DNA of 64,000 nt, from the NCBI GenBank assembly GCA_002707025.1, contig PALG01000028.1, positions 1 to 64,000 of the forward strand. The letters run 5' to 3'. The DNA comes from Flavobacteriaceae bacterium (GTDB taxonomy: Bacteria; Bacteroidota; Bacteroidia; Flavobacteriales; Flavobacteriaceae). Position 1 is the stretch's first letter. The number at the start of each line of letters is the position of its first letter. Both the position numbers and the translations under genes were made by a program. Of the stretch, positions 33,368 through 41,797 are shown piece after piece. The notes under the pieces are model-generated. The model had not been told where the DNA came from. It made no database searches and saw only the letters and a list, made by a program, of their open reading frames with translations.

Positions 33368-34942
33368 TTACTCGTGTGTAATTTCAACCATTAAAGGGAC
33401 CACATACCCTTCGGCACCTTCTTTCACGTTAAATCCAGGGGTTCCAGAAGCATAGGCTACATCACTTTTATCGATCAACTTATCGCCCAGTGCAGCTTTG
33501 ATTTTGGACGTGAGTCCGCCTTCGGTTTCTTCCATCACTTTTAGGAGTTCTTTTTCATCCAGTTGCTGCTGACTAAATAGAATCAACAAATAATCGGTTC
33601 CAGGATTGTTGTCCATACGGATCACCTTCTTTTCACTTGGGAAGGCTAATTCTGAATTCGCTCCTATAAGCGGGGACATCCCGTCTTCATAAGGAAGGAT
33701 TTTATTGATCTTCTGGGTTAAATCGGTCGCAAAAGCATAGATATACCCTTCGTTTTCATTATTCAAATAGAAGCGGAAACGTGTTCCTGAAGGATACCCT
33801 TGTGTCATTTTATAAGCTACCAAATCTTCCCCTTCCACATCATCTTCCACTACTAAGTTACGGGTAGAGACACGGGTAACATCCATCAATACACCAGCAT
33901 TGGTTTCAAAGCGCAAGCTTCCTTTAGGCAAGTTGGAGGCAATAGGCGCATTGTCCAAACGCATTTGCGGCAAGGTAGGCTTAATGGGCTGATTCGGGTT
34001 GTTGGGCTCCACTCGTGGAATGGAAGGCCTGCTTGGCTGATTTGGAGTGCTGGGAGTAGTTTTAGGCACCGAAGGAACCAAATTTGAACCCTTTCTTTGG
34101 TTATAGCTGTAGGGCTGAATGGCACCCATGGCCCATTGCTCATATTCGGTATAAGGCACCCAAATAAATCCGCCGTCACCCCAAGCAGTTCCCCAGCTAT
34201 TCATGAGACGGAAAGCTCCGCCTTCATAATTATCGTCATAGCCTACAATCACCATGGCGTGATAACCATGCTGCTGGGCGATGGTTCCTTTTTCAGATTC
34301 TAGGGATCTCCAGACCTGTTTGGCCGTAAAAAAACTTTTTGGCAATTTCATTCCCAACAACACAGGATACCCTTCCGAAAGGGCTTTTCGGGTGGCGTTG
34401 GTTTTTACCCCGTAGTCTTGTGTATCGAAAAAGAAAAGGGTTTGGTAATCGCGAATACGGTAATCTATCGCTTCCAATTGGGCTTCCGTAGAAATAGAAG
34501 GATTACAAGCATACGGAAGGGTTTTCAAGGAAGGTGCCCCTGCCACCTTTAAAGCTTCCATTCCGTACTTGGGGTTGGCCCCTTTACTACAATTATAATC
34601 ATCTTCCCTTTTAATGATAGAATACACATAGGAAGGCGATAACGCATTAGAAGTAATGGTCTGTTTGTCGGTAATCCCTAAATCCTTCGCTAGCATGATG
34701 GTTCGCAATCCGTAGGCACTTGCATAGGCCACACAAGTTCCATAATTCCCTTGATTTCCGGGATAGGGTGCGTATTTTTCCAACGAATAACTGCTGGGCA
34801 AATTATCGTAAGTAGATGACGTAAACTGTACTTTGTAAGGGATGCTTCGGTAAGATTCCTCATCCCAAACCATTCCCATAGGATAATCTTGGGACCATCC
34901 CAAAAATGGTAACAACAATAATAAAAAGGTAATAGATCTCAT
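33368..34942 (-). CDS. Secreted papain-family (C1) cysteine peptidase
   Basis: This 524-residue protein has a signal peptide (MRSITFLLLLLPFLGWSQ) and a C1 catalytic domain at about 45-275: Gln64 and Cys70 in NQGNYGTCVAYASAYG, His228 in GYHAMVIVGYDD, Asn248 in LMNSWGTAWGDGGF. A proline-rich linker (about 285-330, TTPSTPNQPSRPSIPRV) leads to a C-terminal domain of about 190 residues of the DUF4384-like kind (FRFYLNNENEGYIYAF, YLLILFS). There is no obvious propeptide inhibitor. It is the first gene of the operon with the caspase-like protein. Confidence 0.88.
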   Translation of the reverse strand: MRSITFLLLLLPFLGWSQDYPMGMVWDEESYRSIPYKVQFTSSTYDNLPSSYSLEKYAPYPGNQGNYGTCVAYASAYGLRTIMLAKDLGITDKQTITSNALSPSYVYSIIKREDDYNCSKGANPKYGMEALKVAGAPSLKTLPYACNPSISTEAQLEAIDYRIRDYQTLFFFDTQDYGVKTNATRKALSEGYPVLLGMKLPKSFFTAKQVWRSLESEKGTIAQQHGYHAMVIVGYDDNYEGGAFRLMNSWGTAWGDGGFIWVPYTEYEQWAMGAIQPYSYNQRKGSNLVPSVPKTTPSTPNQPSRPSIPRVEPNNPNQPIKPTLPQMRLDNAPIASNLPKGSLRFETNAGVLMDVTRVSTRNLVVEDDVEGEDLVAYKMTQGYPSGTRFRFYLNNENEGYIYAFATDLTQKINKILPYEDGMSPLIGANSELAFPSEKKVIRMDNNPGTDYLLILFSQQQLDEKELLKVMEETEGGLTSKIKAALGDKLIDKSDVAYASGTPGFNVKEGAEGYVVPLMVEITHE

Positions 34943-34963
34943 AACGTAGTGTTTTTACGTTAT
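34941..34963 (-). promoter_or_regulatory. Inverted repeat over the start codon of the papain-like gene
   Basis: ATAACGTA (34941-34948) and TACGTTAT (34956-34963) are perfect inverted arms separated by 7 bp. One arm includes two bases of the start codon (ATG at 34942-34940). It could be an operator or an mRNA hairpin limiting translation of the operon. Confidence 0.5.
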
Positions 34964-35021
34964 AAAATTCCTATAAATTTTAGCTAACTGAAATAGGGCA
35001 ATTGACGTATAATTCTGAATA

Positions 35022-37748
35022 TTAGAGATTGTACTTCACTACAAACATCATAATTCTAGGTAGCACGAAATATTGGTTGGTGGTATTAAACTCATCGTTA
35101 AAGCTATCGTTGTTGGTAAATTGGGTATTCAACAAATTGGTTCCCTGGATGGAAAACTCCCACGGACTGTCGCCTTCCTGAAAGTATAGGGTTCCGTTTA
35201 AAAACGAATAGGCATTGTCTATGGTTTCTGCTTTATTGGTATAATTGTAAAAGTCCCAATTGGCCGAAAGCGTAAAATGCTTCAGAAAGTTGACATCTAC
35301 ATTTACATAGGGTCTTTCGGTATAAAATACCTGTTCCAAACCAGCATTGTTGTAATTGTTGATGGTGTAGTTATAACCCACCTCAAAATTGGGCCATTCC
35401 CTAAAACTACTTCGGGCACTTACCCGATAGTTTTGGGTAAAGCTTTCACTCTCCCGAACTTCTTGGTTGATGATGTTATTGGAAAGCGCCCAATTGACAT
35501 TCGCATTGGCAGCGAATTCAATTTTTTTGATGCGCTTACTGAATCTTCCCGCAGCGGTAAAGGTTTCATCCGCAAAATTGCTGTTCAGGTTTACGGGTGT
35601 TGTGACTTGATTAATAGCCACAATCTGGGTGTTATTCTTAATTCCTTCCAGTCTCCTTGTGTAATTTAAAGACCCCATGATATTGGTATAGCTGAAAAGG
35701 TTAAAATTGAAATAATTCAAGCTATAGCTATGCGAAATGGAATTCTCCAAAAACCGGTTTCCTTGATACAAACGGTTGTAGTTATTAAACACGTAGGCTT
35801 CCGCATAATTATTGATATCGGTATACTCGGCCAAAAGCGCATAATTGAAACGGATGCTCTCACTTTTCTTAATTTCCCAAAGCGCAAACACATCGGGTAA
35901 GAGGGTCCAATCGTTTTGGGTTTCGGAAGTACCCAATTGTTCGTTCTTCAAATTATAATTATGAAGTGTAAGTCCTGGTGAGAAGGTAAACTGCCCTGTT
36001 TTAAATTTGTAATGCAAGCCTAAAAAGGCATCGGTAAAGCCAAATTTGACATCGTTTTCCAGAGTTTGGGTTTCTCCATCGATTGCTGGCGTTTGCAGTA
36101 GGTCGTTTCGGGTGCCATTCTCCAATAATTGAAACATATTGGAATTAAATTCCTGATTGCTCACCGTAGCTCCTACCGTAACATTCAAGTTGCTTTTGTT
36201 ATTGATCACGTAGTAATAATCTACTTTCGAATCGAATTTATGGGTTTTTACGTTTTTCTGCTGATTGATATTGTAACGACTTTGGGTTGTATCTACCGGT
36301 AAAATTCCCTGAAAAGGTAACAAATCGGTAATCGCATTGTAAAATGGATCTTCGTCCTGCCACAAATGTTGTACATATCCCGCAAAAATATGGTCGTCGT
36401 TTAAGGTGTAATACAGATTTAAATTTTGATTGATGGAAGTGGGTGTATTTTCCTTGGCTTCGGAAATATCATTGCTGAAATTCTGAAACTGCGACAAGGT
36501 ATTATCGTCTTCGGTTTGCTTGGAGGTTTTTGCCAAGACATCGTAATCCATCTGAAACTTACTGCTCGGTTTATAGGTCGTGCTCAATTTCAGCATTCCC
36601 AACTGGTTTTGCTGTTCGTTATTGCTAGTAGTAGTTTCGGTCACTCCGGTATTGATGTATTGCCGAATGGAGTTAGAAACAAAATTGGTCGTATTGTCCG
36701 AAAAAATTCCAAAGCCACTTACATCCAAACCTTCCGAAGCCGCCCAACTAAAGTTTCCGGCCAAAAACTTGGTTTCAATGCTATTGGCCTGATTATTTTG
36801 GGACACCGCAAAACCCAAATCGCTTTCACTAATATTGAAGCTGGTCCCTCCGCCCCTATTGAAATTTCGGAATCCTCCCGTAAAATTGAAATAATCCCGC
36901 CAAGTAAAAGGTACTTCCCCAATATCGTTGAAGTCGGTTATTAAATTGATGCTGTATTTAGGGCTGTAATAAAAAAGTTTGGGATGCACCAAGTAACGGG
37001 CATCGGGTTCATCGTCGACCCCAGAACCGGCGGTCACTTCCCCAAACCAAAAGTTTTTCTTTCCTTCCTTCAATTTAATATTGATGGCAATATTGTCTTG
37101 GTTGTTTGTCACATTCCGAAGTTGTCCTACTTCACTGTAGTTTTTAAGCACTTCCACTTTATCTACCGCATCGGCAGGAATATTCTTGGTGGCCAGTTTC
37201 GAATCACCATCAAAAAAATCCTTTCCTTCTACCATCACTTTCTGAACGGTTTTCCCCTCTACTTGAATTTCGCCATCTTCATTAACCTCAACCCCCGGCA
37301 GGTTTTTCATGACATCGCCCAACTTCTTTTCATCGCCTCTATTGAAAGAATCGGCATTGTACACAATGGTATCCCCTTTCACGGTAACGGGCATTTCATA
37401 CACAATTTCTACCCCATCCAATTGCGAAGCTTCCTCCTGCAGCACAAAATCGAGTGTCATATTCTCCGCTTCGGAAGGGATGGACAACTTCTTTTCCTGT
37501 GGCTGATACCCTAAAAAGCTTGCTTTCAAGGAGTAATTTTTCCCTACGGACAGATCCAACTGAAACCTTCCTTGGTAATCGGTAATGGCATAGGATTCGA
37601 TATCCCCTAAAGGATCCACGGTTGCGATGACATTGGCCAATTCCAAAGGATTCCCAATACTATCTTTAATAAAACCTTTTACTTTGATGGTCTGCGAAAA
37701 AGACGCAAGACTTATAAAGAGAAGGGATAGAAAGAAAAAATGTTTCAT
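35022..37748 (-). CDS. Outer-membrane beta-barrel protein with carboxypeptidase-regulatory-like domain
   Basis: This 908-residue protein has a signal peptide (MKHFFFLSLLFISLASFSQ), a carboxypeptidase-regulatory-like domain at about 20-110 (VKGFIKDSIGNPLELANVIAT), a plug-like region (DTIVYNADSFNRGDEKKLGDVMKNLPGVEV) and a long beta-barrel. This is the TonB-dependent-receptor-like architecture common in flavobacteria. It probably transports or exports a substrate across the outer membrane. It is the last gene after two GLPGLI genes, a frequent association. The substrate is unknown. Confidence 0.88.
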   Translation of the reverse strand: MKHFFFLSLLFISLASFSQTIKVKGFIKDSIGNPLELANVIATVDPLGDIESYAITDYQGRFQLDLSVGKNYSLKASFLGYQPQEKKLSIPSEAENMTLDFVLQEEASQLDGVEIVYEMPVTVKGDTIVYNADSFNRGDEKKLGDVMKNLPGVEVNEDGEIQVEGKTVQKVMVEGKDFFDGDSKLATKNIPADAVDKVEVLKNYSEVGQLRNVTNNQDNIAINIKLKEGKKNFWFGEVTAGSGVDDEPDARYLVHPKLFYYSPKYSINLITDFNDIGEVPFTWRDYFNFTGGFRNFNRGGGTSFNISESDLGFAVSQNNQANSIETKFLAGNFSWAASEGLDVSGFGIFSDNTTNFVSNSIRQYINTGVTETTTSNNEQQNQLGMLKLSTTYKPSSKFQMDYDVLAKTSKQTEDDNTLSQFQNFSNDISEAKENTPTSINQNLNLYYTLNDDHIFAGYVQHLWQDEDPFYNAITDLLPFQGILPVDTTQSRYNINQQKNVKTHKFDSKVDYYYVINNKSNLNVTVGATVSNQEFNSNMFQLLENGTRNDLLQTPAIDGETQTLENDVKFGFTDAFLGLHYKFKTGQFTFSPGLTLHNYNLKNEQLGTSETQNDWTLLPDVFALWEIKKSESIRFNYALLAEYTDINNYAEAYVFNNYNRLYQGNRFLENSISHSYSLNYFNFNLFSYTNIMGSLNYTRRLEGIKNNTQIVAINQVTTPVNLNSNFADETFTAAGRFSKRIKKIEFAANANVNWALSNNIINQEVRESESFTQNYRVSARSSFREWPNFEVGYNYTINNYNNAGLEQVFYTERPYVNVDVNFLKHFTLSANWDFYNYTNKAETIDNAYSFLNGTLYFQEGDSPWEFSIQGTNLLNTQFTNNDSFNDEFNTTNQYFVLPRIMMFVVKYNL

Positions 37749-37777
37749 AAATGAAGTAGGCTAATTAGAAAAGATTT

Positions 37778-38659
37778 TTAAAAGCGTCTTCCTCCTCCTC
37801 TGGAACCACGGCGGTTTCGGAAGTTTTCACGCATCTCTTTGGTTTTCTCCATCACGATGGTTTGGTATTCCTCGCGAGATACCTCTTTCCCTTTAGTGGG
37901 AGGGTTAATCGTTTCCCCGTTTTTGGTATTCAAGACAATTTTTGAACACAAAATGGTGGTTCTGTCGGCATTCAATTCCAGGATAAGACCTGGTAAGCCG
38001 CCATATTCCCCAGGTCCATTTTTAACGGGAATCTGGGGGGTAAACCAAGCGGTAATGAGTAGTTCCTTTCGCATTTCAATGTCGTCCATAGGGTCCTCAT
38101 TGGTTTTGGACGAGTCCTGAGCTACTTGACCCTCCTCTTTTTCTTCTTCACGATCCCTTCTACGCGGGCGCCAAGCACTGATGTCGGTCGAGTCCAATTG
38201 CTTTATCGCAGTAGCTTTAATGGCTAGGTATTGCCCAATCTGTTTCGATTCTTTCCCTACTTGCCAATTCAACTGTGGAATGCTATCATTGATAAGAAAT
38301 TCCTTTCCGAAGAACTCCCGCTCTTCCAAAATTTGTTGCGCCTCTAAATTCTTGTATTGAGCCCCTGGCGTAAAGCTTCCCATCATCATTCCAAAACCGC
38401 CCCCTCCTTGGCCCGTTTCCAGTTTTTCCTCTTCTTTATAAAGGGATTCTGTTCCGTTAAAAGTTAAAATAAAGGTTTTTTCCAGGTAGCTTTTCATACG
38501 TTCCATGATTTGCTTTTTCATGTCCTCGCTCATTTCACGGGAACCAAAACGATCCATGTCCACGGTCGTTTTAGACTCGTAATAAGCTTTACCACTTAGA
38601 TTCTGGGCGCTTACAGAAGCAACTATTAAAAATGTCAAAAAGAAGAAAAAGTTTTTCAT
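37778..38659 (-). CDS. GLPGLI-family protein 2
   Basis: The start is taken at 38659 (MKNFFFFLTFLIVASVSAQ, signal peptide, 293 aa). It contains the family motif GPGEYGGLPGLILEL near residue 220 and ends in an arginine/glycine-rich tail (RNRRGSRGGGRRF). GLPGLI proteins are periplasmic or surface proteins of unknown function. It lies 29 bp upstream of the beta-barrel gene and shares its general layout with the gene at 38737, so the two arose by duplication. Confidence 0.9.
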   Translation of the reverse strand: MKNFFFFLTFLIVASVSAQNLSGKAYYESKTTVDMDRFGSREMSEDMKKQIMERMKSYLEKTFILTFNGTESLYKEEEKLETGQGGGGFGMMMGSFTPGAQYKNLEAQQILEEREFFGKEFLINDSIPQLNWQVGKESKQIGQYLAIKATAIKQLDSTDISAWRPRRRDREEEKEEGQVAQDSSKTNEDPMDDIEMRKELLITAWFTPQIPVKNGPGEYGGLPGLILELNADRTTILCSKIVLNTKNGETINPPTKGKEVSREEYQTIVMEKTKEMRENFRNRRGSRGGGRRF

Positions 38660-38736
38660 GAAGGTATTATTTAAATAAAGTACCAAAATACATATTTGAT
38701 TTTGATTCCTTTTGACTTAAGAAAATCAATTTGGTT

Positions 38737-39582
38737 TTATTGACCTCCAATTTTTATACTGAAACTATTTCCGCCTTCTTTTTTCCTGCCATCACTTTGA
38801 AACTGCTCGTTCATTTCCTTCATCTTTTTCTCCATGATTTCCTTATATTCGGCATCGGTCACTTCTTTTCCTTTGGTAGGTTCCTTGATATCCACACCTT
38901 TTTCTGGGTTTAATATGATCTTATTACATAAGAGCGTTTCACTGCCATCGCTTACTTCCAAGATAAGTCCGGGAAGGCCACCATATTCCCCTGGCCCATT
39001 TTGAACAGGGATTTGAGGCGTGTACCAAGCAGTTACCGTGAAAGGTTCTTCGGTTTTGGTTTCAGAAGTTTCCCCTGTTTCAGAAGAGCTCTCTGCCATC
39101 ATTACGGTTCTGGTAGAAGTATATGTAGCCTTAAAACAAGTATACTGACCTATATTTTTGGTTTCCTTCAACAATTGCCAATCCTTCTTTTCCAAAGCAT
39201 CCTTAATTAAAAACTGTTTTCCAAACATTTCCACCGAATTGGCATATCGCTGCTCTGGAAGGTTTTTGTACAAGACATCATTTCCGCCAGATCCTGCGAC
39301 CACGATTTTCATTCCGCCGCTTTCAATCACCGAATCATCGTCCAGTTTTTCCTCTTGTTTGTACTCCGACTCGGCTTCTGTAAAATGTAGTATAAAGTCT
39401 TTCTCCGATTGTTTTTTCAGCATAGCTAAAATCTGTTCTTTCATAGCATCATTTACGGTACTATCCAACTGAACGTCTAGTTTTCGCTGACTCTTATAAT
39501 TGGCAATGCCTTGAATTTGTTGTGCTTGAAGGGAAAAGATTAAGAAAAAGGTAAAAATAGGTGTTAGTATTGTTGCTTTCAT
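38737..39582 (-). CDS. GLPGLI-family protein 1
   Basis: The start is taken at 39582 (MKATILTPIFTFFLIFSLQAQ, 281 aa). The motif GPGEYGGLPGLILEV is present, with the same order of charged segments as its neighbour (DFILHFTEAESEYKQEEKLDDD). Its C-terminus is Gly/Ser/Lys-rich. It is the first gene of the GLPGLI-GLPGLI-barrel run, with a 77-bp gap before the second copy. Function is unknown. Confidence 0.9.
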   Translation of the reverse strand: MKATILTPIFTFFLIFSLQAQQIQGIANYKSQRKLDVQLDSTVNDAMKEQILAMLKKQSEKDFILHFTEAESEYKQEEKLDDDSVIESGGMKIVVAGSGGNDVLYKNLPEQRYANSVEMFGKQFLIKDALEKKDWQLLKETKNIGQYTCFKATYTSTRTVMMAESSSETGETSETKTEEPFTVTAWYTPQIPVQNGPGEYGGLPGLILEVSDGSETLLCNKIILNPEKGVDIKEPTKGKEVTDAEYKEIMEKKMKEMNEQFQSDGRKKEGGNSFSIKIGGQ

Positions 39583-39668
39583 GAAATAAAATTTATGATT
39601 CACCTAAGGGACGATAATAAAAAGACTCCGTTACAAAGTAAGCGCTCTTTTTCGTAAATTGGCTTTTT

Positions 39669-40442
39669 ATGAGGATTCTTTTTCTTTTATGCCTTTTTTC
39701 GCACTGTGCTTTTGCACAATCTTTTAATTTGGAGCAAAAAGCCGAATTGAACGCCGATCAATTTATTGGGTTCGATTCTTACAAACACATCTACTACATT
39801 AAAGATGACGTATTGCATAAAAAAGGGGACTTGGGAAATTTTGTATTTCGGGACTTTCAATTGGGACCCATTACTTCCGTAGACATCATTAACCCTTTGA
39901 ATGTTGTGGTTTTTTATGCCCAAATGAATACGGTTGTTTTGTTGGACAACCGCCTTAATGAAACCGAACGTATCAATTTTAATGATTTGCCGAGCTTTCT
40001 CAATATCAGCATGGCTTTGAATGCTGGAAACAATAAGTTGTGGATCTTTAAAATCGATACCCAACAATTGGAGTTATACCACTATCGAAACCAATTGCAA
40101 ACGGTAGTTTCACAACCGTTCAAGGGAATGGTACAATCGCATGCCAGTAACTTCAATGTTTGCTCCCTTCTTACAGAAAATTACATTCGAAAATTTAATG
40201 TCTACGGAAGCCTCCTTTTTGAAATCCCAAATGAAGGGATAGAAAAACTGTTTCTATACAATGAAATCCTTTGGGGAATTAAAGAAAATAAACTCTATAA
40301 AATAAGCCAAGAAGCCGTGAAGACGATTCCTTTTCCCTTGGAGGAAAAACCCATAAAAGACTTGCAGCTAACACAAGATTTCCTGTATATTTACGACGGT
40401 AAAACACTTTATACCTATACACTAACCCAACCTAAGCAGTAA
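39669..40442 (+). CDS. Secreted protein of unknown function, beta-propeller-like
   Basis: This 257-residue protein has a signal peptide (MRILFLLCLFSHCAFAQ) and repeated short beta segments (YKHIYYIKDDVLHKKGDLG, NNKLWIFKIDTQQLELYHYR, YNEILWGIKENKLYKIS) consistent with propeller blades. It starts the plus-strand run with the deoxynucleoside kinase five bases downstream. No function is assigned. Confidence 0.75.
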   Translation: MRILFLLCLFSHCAFAQSFNLEQKAELNADQFIGFDSYKHIYYIKDDVLHKKGDLGNFVFRDFQLGPITSVDIINPLNVVVFYAQMNTVVLLDNRLNETERINFNDLPSFLNISMALNAGNNKLWIFKIDTQQLELYHYRNQLQTVVSQPFKGMVQSHASNFNVCSLLTENYIRKFNVYGSLLFEIPNEGIEKLFLYNEILWGIKENKLYKISQEAVKTIPFPLEEKPIKDLQLTQDFLYIYDGKTLYTYTLTQPKQ

Positions 40443-40447
40443 TACTT

Positions 40448-41062
40448 ATGCACGTTGCCGTAGCAGGAAATATTGGCTCGGGAAAAACCACCCTCACCCG
40501 TTTATTGGCCAAACACTATAAATGGAAAGCACATTTTGAAGATGTGGAAGACAACCCCTATCTGGATGATTTTTACAACCAAATGGAACGTTGGTCCTTC
40601 AATCTTCAAATTTACTTTTTGAATAGCCGTTTCCGACAAATCATGGAAATTCATGAAAGTGGTAAAAATGTAATTCAAGACCGGACCATTTATGAGGACG
40701 CCCATATTTTTGCACCCAACCTGCACGCCATGGGACTCATGACCAATCGGGATTTTGAAAATTACCGTTCCCTTTTCGACTTAATGGAAAGTGTGACCCA
40801 AGGACCCGACCTTTTAATTTACCTACGAAGTTCCATCCCTAATTTAGTCAACCAAATTCACAAGAGAGGGAGGGAATATGAAAATTCCATCAGCATTGAT
40901 TATCTAAGCCGTTTGAACGAGCGTTACGAAGCCTGGATTCACGATTACGACAAAGGAAATCTTTTGATTATTAATGTAGATAACATCAACTTTGTGGATA
41001 GCCCTGAAGATTTAGGGGAGGTTATCAATAAGATTGATGCCGAGCTTCACGGACTTTTTTAA
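40448..41062 (+). CDS. Deoxynucleoside kinase
   Basis: This 204-residue P-loop kinase has GNIGSGKTTLTRLLAKHYKW at the start, the ERWSFNLQIYFLNSRF region, the DRTIYEDAHIFA substrate motif and the lid segment RGREYENSISIDYL, typical of the dCK/dGK family. It phosphorylates deoxynucleosides for salvage; base specificity cannot be read with confidence (deoxyadenosine/deoxyguanosine is common in this group). Confidence 0.93.
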   Translation: MHVAVAGNIGSGKTTLTRLLAKHYKWKAHFEDVEDNPYLDDFYNQMERWSFNLQIYFLNSRFRQIMEIHESGKNVIQDRTIYEDAHIFAPNLHAMGLMTNRDFENYRSLFDLMESVTQGPDLLIYLRSSIPNLVNQIHKRGREYENSISIDYLSRLNERYEAWIHDYDKGNLLIINVDNINFVDSPEDLGEVINKIDAELHGLF

Positions 41063-41111
41063 CACCTCTGTAAATAACTTGTAAAAAGAGGATTACTTTC
41101 ATCAATTGGGT

Positions 41112-41119
41112 TATTTTTG
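41112..41119 (+). promoter_or_regulatory. -7 element for the lipoprotein gene at 41148
   Basis: TATTTTTG is a perfect TAnnTTTG. The expected start of transcription is near 41126, about 22 nt before the ATG. Confidence 0.5.
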
Positions 41120-41147
41120 CCCCTTTAAAAACCAAACACCTTAATTC

Positions 41148-41675
41148 ATGAAAATTTTAAAACTTTTATCCCTTGCTGCAATGGTTGTCTTTTTTGTTTC
41201 CTGTTCAAAAGACGACGACGACGACAACAACACCGAGAATATTTCAGCAGATATCGTTGGTACTTGGACAGCAACCGATGTAGACTATTACGGGACAACA
41301 ACCACTTCTGCCAATGGCATTACAACTGAGGCCGATTTTACAGGTGAGGGCTACGATATTAATTTCACTTTAACTTTTACGGAAAACCCCAATGAAATAA
41401 CCAGTGTAGGCAGTTATAGCATTCTACTTACTACCACATTTAATGGACAGAACATCGAGCAAAATGTTGAAGATCTTACTTGGGACAGTACTGGCGATTG
41501 GTCTATTGATGGGACTACTTTAACTACAAATACATCAGGAAATGTAGGTGTTTCGGAGATTCAGGAATTAACTCAAAATTCGTTAATCCTTTACATTGAA
41601 AATACAGAGGAAATTACCGCTAACGGTGTGACAAGCACCTCAACTCAGTTTCTCACAGCAAAATTCACCCGTTAA
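41148..41675 (+). CDS. Lipocalin-like lipoprotein
   Basis: This 175-residue protein has a lipobox (AAMVVFFVSCSKDD) followed by an Asp run (KDDDDDNN), a signal typical of surface-exposed flavobacterial lipoproteins. The mature part, starting IVGTWTATDVDYYGTT and ending STQFLTAKFTR, is an eight-strand lipocalin-like barrel. The ligand is unknown. It has its own promoter and a terminator at 41697-41729. Confidence 0.82.
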   Translation: MKILKLLSLAAMVVFFVSCSKDDDDDNNTENISADIVGTWTATDVDYYGTTTTSANGITTEADFTGEGYDINFTLTFTENPNEITSVGSYSILLTTTFNGQNIEQNVEDLTWDSTGDWSIDGTTLTTNTSGNVGVSEIQELTQNSLILYIENTEEITANGVTSTSTQFLTAKFTR

Positions 41676-41696
41676 TTTCCCGCTCTTAAAATATCC

Positions 41697-41729
41697 AAAA
41701 GGCCCGAGACAAACATCGGGCCTTTTTTT
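41697..41729 (+). terminator. Hairpin terminator after the lipocalin-like gene
   Basis: AAAAGGCCCGA (41697-41707) pairs with TCGGGCCTTTTTTT (41716-41729) over a short loop, with a seven-T tract. Confidence 0.9.
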
Positions 41730-41797
41730 ATACCCAAAACTTAACGTTTCACTCACATTTACCAACGCCTATTATCCTTATTTTGTAAGCTACAGAT

